A stretch of DNA of 27,554 bases from JANQLU01 sp964434955 (GTDB lineage: Bacteria > Planctomycetota > Planctomycetia > Pirellulales > Pirellulaceae): NCBI GenBank assembly GCA_964434955.1, contig CAYSXI010000053.1, forward strand, positions 1-27,554. Reading direction: 5' to 3'. Positions within the stretch are counted from its first letter, which is position 1, and each line of letters starts with the position of its first letter. The position numbers and the translations under genes are program-made. The notes under the pieces were generated by a model. That model did no database searches. It was not told where the DNA came from and saw only the letters and a list, made by a program, of their open reading frames with translations. This document shows, one piece after another, positions 17,885-25,414 of the stretch.

Positions 17885-20017
17885 CTATCCCTTGCTAACA
17901 GGGTTCATTTTGATGGTCGAAGCCGGTTTGCCAGCCAGGCCAACGCGATTGGCCATGCTCATCAAGCCTTGCAGCTTATTCATGACATTCGCATCGTCCG
18001 TCAGTCCCATCATCTGCCCAATCAGGGCCGCGACCGAAAGGTTCTTCAGGTCATCGCTGCCGATTCCAAACATGTCGATGTAGCGTTGGAACTCAGCCTT
18101 AAAATGATCCGGGTCACCATTGAAGAACGTTTCCTTCACATCGCTGAGAACTTCACTTTCGCCGACCAGGCGATCAACCTGCTTGCCGGCGGTGATGCTG
18201 TTGACGATCGAATCGAAGAACTTGTTGTCGCCACCGACGATGTCGATGTTGGCTGACTTCAAGGACTCGGCAACCATTTCGGCTTGTGCCTCGGCGATTT
18301 GGCGCTGGGCATCGATGGCCGAAAGTTCGATTTCCTTTTCCTTGTTCAGCTGCAGCTTGAATTCTTCGTGCTCGCGGCCGACGCCATCAAACAACTTCAT
18401 GGCCTCTGCCTTTTGCGTGATGCCCTTGGCATCGGCACTGAATTTCAATTCAAGGACGCTTGCTTCTGCCGTACCCTCTTTTTCAATCGCGACGGCAAGC
18501 GCCTGCTTACCTTTGGCCTGGGCTTCCAGTTTCTTCTGTGACACCACCGCCTGAGCCGTCCCCTCTTTTTCCAATGCCTCAGCCTTGGCCTTGGTGACCT
18601 GTGCGTCGGCAAGTCCTGGAGCGGCTTGCTCCGCCTGGGTCGCCTCCGCCAACATTTTCTTGGCGTCGGTTTCCTTGGAAGCGGCCGTCTTGCCGGCTTC
18701 GGCTCGGACGATGATCGTCTCGGCTTCGAATTCCGCGGACTGCTTGGTCGCTTCTGCGGCTTTCACCTCTTTGACCAATTCTTGCTGCGCCGATTCTTCC
18801 GCCCCCGTGATTGCAACGCGTTTACTACGATCGGCCGTGGCGAATTCGCGAGTGTCTTTGATTTTTTCTTCTTCTTCGACGACCGCACGCTCAACCATCA
18901 CGCGTTCGCGGATCACGTCCTGGATGTTTTTCTTCTCGACTTCGACCGCTTTTTCTTTGTCGATCTGAGCCAAAGTCACGACGCGTTCGCGTTCGGTGGC
19001 CTCAAGACCTCGGTCCTTTTCAACACGTTCCGTTTCCACGGCATCGGTCCGCTGTTTGCTTTTCTCAGCAACAATCACGCTGCGAAGTTTGTTTTCTTCG
19101 GCGACCAGGATTTCTTCCTCGGTCGAAATTCGCTCCGTCTCCGAACGCTTGCGTTCCTGTTGGGCGACAATCTCTGCCTCGGCGCGTTGTCGCGATCGAA
19201 TTTCCGAAATCTCTCGAGACTGTTTCTCTTCGGCTTCCGCCTGCTGTTTTTCAAGCTCGAGGATGGCCTCTCGGGCTTCCACGTCCTGCTTGGTGATCGT
19301 TTTTTCTTTTTCGCGACGAATGAAGTTCGCACGAACCTGCTCTTGCGAAGTCAAGTCGGTAATCTTCTTGATACCTTCGGAGTCGAGAACGTTATTTTGG
19401 TTCAGTGCTTCCAGCGACGTTTGCTCGAGGTAGTCAATCGCCGCGTCATCAAGAACGTAACCGTTGAGGTCGGTCCCAATAATTTTCAGGATTTCATTTC
19501 GGAATTCTTCGCGTGAGTTATACAAATCAACGAAGTCGAATTGCTTACCGACCGTCTTCAAGGCCTCGGAGAACTTAGGCTCAAACAGATCGACAAGGGC
19601 TGATTCGCTGGAACCGCGCTCACAACCAAGGAACTGAGCGACTTGCTCAACATCCTGCTCGGTCTTGTTGACGCGAACAAAGAACGCAACCTTAATGTCG
19701 GCGCGAATATTGTCTTTACAAATCAAACCATCTTCGCCGTTCCGGTCAATTTCAATTCGCTTGACCGAAATATCCATCAGCTCACCGCGGTGCAGAATGG
19801 GCAGAACCACCATGCCAGAGAAGCTGACCTTGGTGCCACCCATACCGTTCCGGACAATCGCCGTGCCCTGCTCGACTCTTCGATAACATCGAATGAGCAT
19901 GAACGCGATGCCAATAAACATGATGAACAAGGCGATGATGCCAAGAACCCACATCCATCGCAGGTCCCCCTTGTTCGCAACACCCGCTCCAATCAAAGTC
20001 ATTAACTGACCGACCAT
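17885..20017 (-). CDS. Flotillin-family SPFH protein (YqiK-like)
   Basis: The 710-residue protein has one N-terminal transmembrane segment (about residues 21-42), an SPFH/band-7 domain (about 44-230, with E-Q-G-T-A-I-V-R and A-D-I-K-V-A-F-F-V-R-V) and a long Glu/Ala/Lys-rich coiled coil (about 235-560) with repeated E-K-E-G-T-A-x-A. The C-terminal oligomerisation part ends in a Gly/Met-rich stretch. The ATG at 20017 shares its A with the TAA of the preceding gene (TAATG) and has GGGAGA 8 bases before it, so translation is coupled; a GTG at 20032 is a poorer alternative. Flotillins of this type assemble into membrane rings/rafts; E. coli YqiK is paired with YqiJ in the same way. Confidence 0.93.
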   Translation of the reverse strand: MVGQLMTLIGAGVANKGDLRWMWVLGIIALFIMFIGIAFMLIRCYRRVEQGTAIVRNGMGGTKVSFSGMVVLPILHRGELMDISVKRIEIDRNGEDGLICKDNIRADIKVAFFVRVNKTEQDVEQVAQFLGCERGSSESALVDLFEPKFSEALKTVGKQFDFVDLYNSREEFRNEILKIIGTDLNGYVLDDAAIDYLEQTSLEALNQNNVLDSEGIKKITDLTSQEQVRANFIRREKEKTITKQDVEAREAILELEKQQAEAEEKQSREISEIRSRQRAEAEIVAQQERKRSETERISTEEEILVAEENKLRSVIVAEKSKQRTDAVETERVEKDRGLEATERERVVTLAQIDKEKAVEVEKKNIQDVIRERVMVERAVVEEEEKIKDTREFATADRSKRVAITGAEESAQQELVKEVKAAEATKQSAEFEAETIIVRAEAGKTAASKETDAKKMLAEATQAEQAAPGLADAQVTKAKAEALEKEGTAQAVVSQKKLEAQAKGKQALAVAIEKEGTAEASVLELKFSADAKGITQKAEAMKLFDGVGREHEEFKLQLNKEKEIELSAIDAQRQIAEAQAEMVAESLKSANIDIVGGDNKFFDSIVNSITAGKQVDRLVGESEVLSDVKETFFNGDPDHFKAEFQRYIDMFGIGSDDLKNLSVAALIGQMMGLTDDANVMNKLQGLMSMANRVGLAGKPASTIKMNPVSKG

Positions 20018-20664
20018 TAATCGTTCTCCCACTTTGTCAACTTGACAATGTAAAGGTCACCTTCCGCGACGTGGCGAATGATCTCGACGACGTCGCCTTT
20101 CATGAGTTCGTGACCGTTTTCGACTCTTGCATTGAGGACGATCGGTGGACCGTCCTGATGTATCTTGATTTGACCGAACTTGTCGTTCAATTCTTTTGTT
20201 GAAACAACTGCCTTTTCACCGATTAATTTTTCCCGACTTTTGGCCGGACTCCCGCCCGTGCGGAATAGCGGCACCATCGGCATGATCACCAGCTTGGTTA
20301 AAAACAGGGCCGCCAAACTGCAAGGCCCGATGTACCAAAACATCACCACAAAATTCAGTTCATCATTCAGGTAGTGATTGGTTGTGATCGTTGCGATCCA
20401 GAAGAAAACGGAAAAGAACGACACAAAAATCATCACGGGAACTTCACCAAGGTGAAAGAACCTGAGGATGTCGCCGAAATCAAACGAGGCTTCCGCGCCC
20501 GTATCGACCCCGCCGACTTCGATTTCTGCGTCGACGTCCAAATCAAACGTTTCCAACCCAAGCACGCCGAAAATGACGAACAGCCAATACGCCAGCATCA
20601 GACACAACAGGATCGTTGCGAACAGATTGGGCCCGGCGATGCATTCTTGCAAAAATTCCAACAT
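20017..20664 (-). CDS. YqiJ/NfeD-like inner-membrane protein with OB-fold
   Basis: The 215-residue protein has three hydrophobic segments (about residues 14-34, 73-95 and 105-125) and a C-terminal soluble domain (about 150-210) with the G-E-K-A-V-V-S-T ... G-D-V-V-E-I-I-R pattern of the OB fold found in NfeD/YqiJ proteins. An acidic loop (D-L-D-V-D-A-E-I-E-V) joins TM1 and TM2. The ATG at 20664 is preferred over an upstream TTG at 20688. Such proteins are the obligate partners of flotillin-like SPFH proteins, and the TAATG overlap with the next gene supports equal synthesis. It is the first gene of the module; its promoter should lie in the AT-rich part of the gap near 20700-20810 (TATAAAGAT on the minus strand is a candidate). 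Confidence 0.85.
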   Translation of the reverse strand: MLEFLQECIAGPNLFATILLCLMLAYWLFVIFGVLGLETFDLDVDAEIEVGGVDTGAEASFDFGDILRFFHLGEVPVMIFVSFFSVFFWIATITTNHYLNDELNFVVMFWYIGPCSLAALFLTKLVIMPMVPLFRTGGSPAKSREKLIGEKAVVSTKELNDKFGQIKIHQDGPPIVLNARVENGHELMKGDVVEIIRHVAEGDLYIVKLTKWEND

Positions 20665-21252
20665 GATTAGGCCTGGATTTCGATTCAAAAATTTAGGTTG
20701 TCGTTTCGCTAATGGTAAAAATGCGAAATCAGCAAAATCGTTCTAGCGTGATCCACGTTCCTGATTCGCATGTTCTTATCTTTATAACAGTTTTAACGAT
20801 TCCGGTTCCTGCAGCTCAAACTCGAAAATCACCGGCCATCGCTCCGTTCACTCCCGCAAGCGCGCAACGATAGCGCAACAAGTGTCGAGGGTTTTTATCC
20901 CCCGAATGGACAGGAAGAACGCGAATGACGAGGCGATCTCTCGAAAGATTTCGAGGCAACCAGATTGGGCGTTGAATTTGAAATCTATTCGGCGGACGGG
21001 GGAAATTCTTGGAATAAATCGGCGGCAAAGGATCCGAATTTCGTTTGAGTTTCAAGCAAATTTTTGACGGAATTTTCCCAAGGTCGGTTGCAGGTTGTTA
21101 GGTGAATCCGCGCGGTTTGAGGAATCGCGAAATCAAGTTGCAATGTTTTGGTTTCCGGTTGGTGAGTTTTCGCTTTTGTTTGGATTGCGAAGTGGTTTGG
21201 ATCTTGGATGGAGGGAGTTTCGTTTCCGCCGGGTGTTGGTTCGTGTGGAACC

Positions 21253-21475
21253 ACTCGCTTGCGCTTCGTGCTTGTAGGGGTTGGTGGTGCGTTGATGGCA
21301 GGCGGGAGGTTGAACTCGTGCGTCAGATTCGTCATTCACTCGCTTGCGCTTCGTGCTTGTAGGGTGGGTGGAACCACTCGCTTGCGCTTCGTGCTTGTAG
21401 GGTTGGTGGAACCACTCGCTTGCGCTTCGTGCTCGTATGGTTGGTGGAACCACTCGCTTGCGCTTCGTGCTTGTA
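21253..21475 (+). repeat. Array of a 24-bp dispersed element, 38-bp period
   Basis: The core (starts ACTCGCTTGCGC, ends TTCGTGCTTGTA) occurs at 21253, 21338, 21376, 21414 and 21452; the copy at 21414 has one T-to-C change. The last four copies are exactly 38 bases apart, joined by near-identical 14-base links (GGGTTGGTGGAACC type). The first copy stands 85 bases ahead and keeps only fragments of the link. The core contains three GCTT words but no self-complementary arms, so it does not fold like a REP element. Confidence 0.95.
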
Positions 21476-21620
21476 TGCATTGAGCCAAATCCACAAAAAC
21501 GTATTTCTGGACGTTTGCGCAGCTCGCGACGCAATTCCGAAACCCGAAAACTCAATGCTGAAACCTGAAGCTAAAGGCACAAAAATCAAGGCACAAAGCC
21601 GAAAACCGAAACCCGAAAGT

Positions 21621-21690
21621 TCAATGCTCAATGCTCAATCCTCGATGCTCGATGCTCGATGCTCAATACTCAATGCTCAATGCTCAATAC
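21621..21690. repeat. Ten-unit 7-bp minisatellite
   Basis: Ten consecutive heptamers of the form TC(A/G)AT(G/A/C)C occupy exactly 70 bases. The common units are TCAATGC and TCGATGC. More degenerate relatives (TCAAGGC, TCAAAGC, AAGGCACA) continue on both sides from about 21545 to 21800, suggesting a longer, older array. Confidence 0.95.
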
Positions 21691-21802
21691 TCAAGGTCAA
21701 GGCTCAAAGCTCAAGGCACAATGCTTGATACTCGATGCTCGAAAGCTCAAGGCTTAAGGTTTAATGTTCATGGTTCAAGGCTCAAGGCACAAAGCTGAAA
21801 GA

Positions 21803-21897
21803 TTAAATCCCGGCGCCCGAGTTAAATCCCGGCGCCCGAGTTAAATCCCGGCGCCCGAGCTAAATCCTGGCGCCCGAGCTAAATCCCGGCGGCCGAG
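21803..21897. repeat. Five-unit 19-bp tandem repeat
   Basis: Units TTAAATCCCGGCGCCCGAG at 21803, 21822 and 21841 are identical; those at 21860 and 21879 begin with C and have one further change each. The array ends 28 bases before the stop of the YpsA-like gene, so it lies in its 3' flank. Each unit contains the palindrome GGCGCC. Confidence 0.97.
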
Positions 21898-21924
21898 CCT
21901 AGACGGAGGATTTCGGCGGACAGG

Positions 21925-22389
21925 CTAGTACTGGGCGAGCTCGCGGAGCCAGTTGCCCAAGAGTTCGCGGCTGATGACGTAGATATCAGGGTGGGAACTT
22001 TCTCGCGGACCCGCCACATTCAACGTGAAAACGCAGTTTTCCTTTTGCCACTCGAAGAAGACTCCAAAGCCGACGGGTTCGTCCACTTCGACCAGCAAAC
22101 AAGGACGTCCGTGCTTCTTTGCGAAGCTTTCGGTCAATTGCGTTCCACCGGAAATCGGGGCTCGATAGAAAATCAATGTGCCATCCGATTCGATGACATT
22201 TTTTTCGGTTCGTGCCGCGTAGTCCTTTTCGAAGGTCTCGTTCAACTGGTAGACCTCGGGAACCATCCCATCCTCGGCGAGTCGCCCCTGGGGGCACCAT
22301 CCACCATGTTCAATACCGAGCTCTAGCGCAACATCGAGGCCCGCTCGATCCACACCCGTTTGCCCACCCGAAACAATCCGGTTGATCAT
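21925..22389 (-). CDS. YpsA/SLOG-like putative molybdenum carrier protein
   Basis: The 154 residues from the ATG at 22389 (M-I-N-R-I-V-S-G-G-Q-T-G-V-D-R-A) show the glycine-rich nucleotide-binding start typical of this family, followed by G-W-C-P-Q-G-R-L-A-E-D-G and S-D-G-T-L-I-F. The frame is open to a TTG at 22425, but the ATG matches the usual N-terminus. The name 'molybdenum carrier' comes from similarity to the Chlamydomonas Moco carrier; ligand and role here are unknown. The gene lies 56 bases after the LysM gene on the same strand and may be co-transcribed with rsmH-LysM. Confidence 0.82.
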   Translation of the reverse strand: MINRIVSGGQTGVDRAGLDVALELGIEHGGWCPQGRLAEDGMVPEVYQLNETFEKDYAARTEKNVIESDGTLIFYRAPISGGTQLTESFAKKHGRPCLLVEVDEPVGFGVFFEWQKENCVFTLNVAGPRESSHPDIYVISRELLGNWLRELAQY

Positions 22390-22445
22390 GAATGACCCAA
22401 CCCGCTTGAATTCATTTTGACGCAACCAAGAAACTGAACGTCAAG

Positions 22446-24131
22446 TTAGCGTGGTGGAAGCTGGATGCGAAGCCCCGGCTTGAGGCGCGTAAGATGATTG
22501 ACATTGGCCGGTAGCACCCGGCGGTTCAACTTCATGATCTCGGCATATCGCGAAGCCTGGCCGAGCTGCTCGGCCGCAATTGAGAAAAGCGTTTCGCCCT
22601 GCTTAACCCGATAGACGCCTGAGGCTGTCCCCTTGGCTTCCCCATTTCCTGTCGAATCTTTCTGCTGATTGCCCTGCCCTTCTTTCGGCAATGGCTCCTG
22701 CTGGCCAACGAAACCGGGCATCAAAGTTGGACAAGCCTTCTTCAATTCATCGAGGGCCGGCACTCGAATTGTCACGCCCTCACCGATGTTTGCAACCTGG
22801 AATTCCTGCCGATTGAATTGGTGCAACGCGCGAAAATACTGACCGTTTCCATATGCCTTGCTGGCGATCGACCAATAACTGTCTGTCGCGGCTGCGACCA
22901 ATTGGTAGGGCGGCTTTGGCTCGGCGGCTTGTTCGTAATTTTGCTTTTGGATGGTCTTTGCCTGGTCGCCCCCAACCGAATCCTTGCCCGGTGCGACCGA
23001 CTCCTTGCTGGGCGGAAACGAATCCTTAACCGGTGGAAACGAATCCTTAACCGGTGGAAACGAATCCTTAACCGGTGGAAACGAATCTTTGGGCACTTGC
23101 TTATTCCGCAGATCGTTTCCGCTTTGATTGTCTGATCGAAGATCGTTTTTCAGGAAATCGGTTTTCGGCAACTCGGAATCGGCGTCCGCTTTCTTTTCGA
23201 CTTTTGGCAGTTCAATATTTGGATCAAAAGGTTTCGGCAACTCGAATTGACCACCATCCTTTGCAGGCGGCTTCAAGTCGGGATCGCCACCTTTTTCGAT
23301 CCGGTCGAGCTTGGGACCGCCATCCAACTTCGAGGGAACCAGATTGGCCCGATCGAATTGCCCACTTCCAAACTGCCCCGTTCCCTCGGGCGGAGCAGCC
23401 TTCGGAAGTTCATTCGTTGGCTTCTTCTCAGGAACAATCACTTGGTTACCGTTGTCATCGCCGGATTCGAATTGACCGGAAGCCAATTGAACTCCGTTAT
23501 TTCCGCTCTTTTTCTCAGGTGCATTGAGCCCCTCGAATTTTCGACGCGGTTCGTGCTCAACCCGATTGTTGGCTGTATGTTTGATTGGCGAAAACACATA
23601 GGGATTCGAGTCGTTGACTTCAGGTTGCGACGGAATCTCATTGGATTCCCCCTGCCCCTGACGAAGCATCGTGTTGGAGCCGCCCTGAGACAACTGGCCT
23701 GCCGGCACCTGATTGGTGTTGAGCAGATTCGTACCCGATTCAATGATGACCGGCGGAATCCCGTCGGGACTTTGCGGCTGCGAACCGAAATCGCCTTGTT
23801 CTTTCTTCGCGATCCGCGGGTTCCAATCGGACTGTTTCTCGGGCTCGCGATCGCCCATGTCCGGATCAACCTGATCTCGCTTGACGATACCTTGGCCATG
23901 GGCCTGCTGGCCATTCGAGGAACGAACATTGGAGCCAGGACTTTTTCCTTCGGCTTCCATGCGGGCAATAATCGCTGCGGAAAGATTCGCTTCATTGGGT
24001 GAATCGAAACCGCCGGAGAGACGTTTGGTCGCCACATAGACAAAAGCCACTACCAATAAGGCGACAACCGTCAAACCGATTTTCGCTTCTCGGGCCAGCT
24101 TTTGAGATGTCGCTTGGGAATCAAATGCCAT
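22446..24131 (-). CDS. Single-pass membrane protein with two C-terminal LysM modules
   Basis: The 561 residues comprise a short cytoplasmic tail, one transmembrane segment (about 17-36) and a long low-complexity periplasmic region rich in P, K, D, N, Q and G (about 40-400). The latter includes four copies of D-S-F-P-P-(V/S)-K. A degenerate LysM (about 407-457, with S-Y-W-S-I-A-S-K-A-Y-G) and a clear LysM (about 508-559, V-K-Q-G-E-T-L-F-S-I-A and N-R-R-V-L-P) follow. LysM modules bind N-acetylglucosamine polymers such as peptidoglycan. The start codon is 6 bases after the rsmH stop, where most dcw clusters carry ftsL, itself a small single-pass protein. A cell-envelope or division role is inferred from this place, not from sequence similarity to FtsL. 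Confidence 0.85.
   Translation of the reverse strand: MAFDSQATSQKLAREAKIGLTVVALLVVAFVYVATKRLSGGFDSPNEANLSAAIIARMEAEGKSPGSNVRSSNGQQAHGQGIVKRDQVDPDMGDREPEKQSDWNPRIAKKEQGDFGSQPQSPDGIPPVIIESGTNLLNTNQVPAGQLSQGGSNTMLRQGQGESNEIPSQPEVNDSNPYVFSPIKHTANNRVEHEPRRKFEGLNAPEKKSGNNGVQLASGQFESGDDNGNQVIVPEKKPTNELPKAAPPEGTGQFGSGQFDRANLVPSKLDGGPKLDRIEKGGDPDLKPPAKDGGQFELPKPFDPNIELPKVEKKADADSELPKTDFLKNDLRSDNQSGNDLRNKQVPKDSFPPVKDSFPPVKDSFPPVKDSFPPSKESVAPGKDSVGGDQAKTIQKQNYEQAAEPKPPYQLVAAATDSYWSIASKAYGNGQYFRALHQFNRQEFQVANIGEGVTIRVPALDELKKACPTLMPGFVGQQEPLPKEGQGNQQKDSTGNGEAKGTASGVYRVKQGETLFSIAAEQLGQASRYAEIMKLNRRVLPANVNHLTRLKPGLRIQLPPR
23011..23094 (-). repeat. In-frame 21-bp minisatellite in the LysM gene
   Basis: Four 21-base units start at 23011, 23032, 23053 and 23074; the middle ones are identical in DNA, not just in protein, and the outer ones differ by a few bases. 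They encode the heptad repeat K-D-S-F-P-P-V in the disordered linker. DNA-level identity points to recent slippage or unequal exchange. Confidence 0.95.
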
Positions 24132-24137
24132 GACGAA

Positions 24138-25019
24138 TCAACTTTGACTACTCGATTTCTCAGCCACTCGTAATCGACTACTTCGTGACCGCGGATTATT
24201 TTCGATTTCCTGATCCGTCGGACGAATTGGCTTCTTGGTCAGCACATTCAAGCTTTCGTTCTCACGAAAAGCATTTTTGACCATTCGGTCTTCCAGTGAA
24301 TGAAAGCTGATGACCGCAAATCGCCCGCCGGGATTCAATTTGTCTGGCAATCGTTTCAGCGCAACGGAAAGCCATTTTAGTTCTTCGTTTACAGCAATTC
24401 GCAATGCCTGAAAAGTGCGAGTTGCCGGATCGATAGCATGGCCGCGTGACCGAGGAACACAAGAGCGGACAAGCTGGGCAAGCTGCGAAGCCGATTTGAT
24501 TTCCTGCTTCTGTCTTTCTCGCACAATCGTTGCCGCGACTTTTCGACTGTGCCGCTCTTCGCCAAACTCGTAGATCAAATCCGCGATATGCCTTTCGCTC
24601 AGCCGCTGGATCAAGCGATAGGCTGGCTCGCCCTTGGTAGGATCAAATCGCAGATCCAACGGCCCATCGCTTTGGTAACTGAAACCGCGCTCGCGATCCT
24701 CAAGCTGGTCACTGGAAAGCCCCAGGTCCAACAGAATCCCATCCACTCCCGGAATCTCAAGCTGATCCAAAAGCTCGGGGGCATCGGCATAATTCAAATG
24801 GAATCGACGAATGCCCTCGAAGGCAGAATCGCCTTCGACTCGTTCGATCGGCCCCGGATCTCGGTCCAATCCGATCACGAATCCGTCAGGCTGCACCTTG
24901 GCTGCCAAAAGCTTGCTGTGGCCGCCACCACCAAAGGTTCCATCCACAAAGATTTTGCCCGGCTCAGGCGCCAACCATTCCATTGTCTCTTCGGGCAAAA
25001 CGGGTACATGTATTGTCAT
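24138..25019 (-). CDS. rsmH: 16S rRNA (cytosine1402-N4)-methyltransferase RsmH (MraW)
   Basis: The 293 residues from the ATG at 25019 (M-T-I-H-V-P-V-L-P-E-E) contain the family signature: D-G-T-F-G-G-G-G-H-S (SAM-binding), G-L-D-R-D-P, D-G-I-L-L-D-L-G-L-S-S-D-Q-L, R-G-F-S-Y, D-L-R-F-D, R-T-F-Q-A-L-R-I-A-V-N-E-E-L and F-A-V-I-S-F-H-S-L-E-D-R. It makes m4C1402 in 16S rRNA, fine-tuning the P site. An ATG four codons earlier (25031) is also possible and directly abuts the U run of a terminator-like hairpin. It is followed at 6 bases by the LysM gene. No mraZ is seen upstream and no ftsI/murE downstream, so this is a dispersed dcw fragment. Confidence 0.95.
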   Translation of the reverse strand: MTIHVPVLPEETMEWLAPEPGKIFVDGTFGGGGHSKLLAAKVQPDGFVIGLDRDPGPIERVEGDSAFEGIRRFHLNYADAPELLDQLEIPGVDGILLDLGLSSDQLEDRERGFSYQSDGPLDLRFDPTKGEPAYRLIQRLSERHIADLIYEFGEERHSRKVAATIVRERQKQEIKSASQLAQLVRSCVPRSRGHAIDPATRTFQALRIAVNEELKWLSVALKRLPDKLNPGGRFAVISFHSLEDRMVKNAFRENESLNVLTKKPIRPTDQEIENNPRSRSSRLRVAEKSSSQS

Positions 25020-25031
25020 CCCATAGAGCAT

Positions 25032-25066
25032 AAAAAAACGACCTTGAACCCAAAAGCCCAAGGTCG
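25032..25066 (-). terminator. Intrinsic-terminator-like hairpin directly before rsmH
   Basis: On the minus strand an 8-bp perfect stem (CGACCTTG at 25066-25059 with CAAGGTCG at 25046-25039) and 12-base loop is followed at once by seven T (25038-25032) and then ATG (25031). It has the form of a Rho-independent terminator. It may end transcripts of the upstream outer-membrane gene, or act as an attenuator in the rsmH leader. Confidence 0.65.
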
Positions 25067-25414
25067 CGATGGTCGAGTGTTGACGATGTGCGTATGAACA
25101 ACAAAGAGATGTCATACTGTGACCGTAACGACAACCCGCTGTTGAAGCACCGATCTGCCTACGGAATGGCTGCGAGGGACGTTGTCTCGCACGATCGACG
25201 AGGGAAAATCGCCTTAGGGACTCTCATCGTTTCGCCAATCAGCTCGCCCAAGGAAGCCAAGAATAACGGGATTCGATGCCGGGTCAACTTGATTCTGGCA
25301 ACTATTGCAGTGGCCCCGGACACGGTTTGCCCGAAGTCAAAGAAGGGCAACCATTTAGGTCGCCCGAAATAGTTTTGACCTGCCAAACGCTAGCACTGCC
25401 TCCGATGGCACTTT
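25067..25414. other. Gap between the barrel gene and rsmH
   Basis: Two opposing open frames cover this stretch but neither has a recognisable start or protein character. A dyad at 25388-25420 (CGCTAG/CTAGCG with inner TGCC/GGCA) begins within the stop codon of the barrel gene; it is followed by only three T on the minus strand and may be a weak 3' end. A promoter for rsmH is expected here but no clear -35/-10 pair could be chosen. Confidence 0.45.

Larger units (their letters stand above)
20665..21924. other. 1.26-kb noncoding island packed with repeats
   Basis: No credible gene is seen. The 20665-20900 part looks like an ordinary AT-rich upstream region for the yqiJ-like operon. From 21240 to 21897 three unrelated tandem repeats follow one another, with degenerate short repeats between them. 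Open frames here exist only because repeat units lack stops; their translations are low-complexity and run in several frames at once. Confidence 0.75.

Noticed and set aside
18626..19516. 296-codon Phe/Leu/Asp-rich plus-strand frame
   Set aside because: It is the mirror of the Glu/Lys-rich coiled coil of the flotillin gene and not a gene.
21338..21475. CRISPR-like array (24-base repeat, 14-base spacer)
   Set aside because: The spacers are nearly identical to each other, far too short, and no cas gene is present; it is a plain tandem repeat.
20985..21728. Several 90-140 residue frames on both strands
   Set aside because: They are translations of the 38-bp and 7-bp arrays; no start signals and low-complexity products.
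25088..25386. Opposed 94- and 75-residue frames upstream of rsmH
   Set aside because: Neither has a ribosome site, family resemblance or domain pattern; this stretch is more likely leader and promoter DNA.
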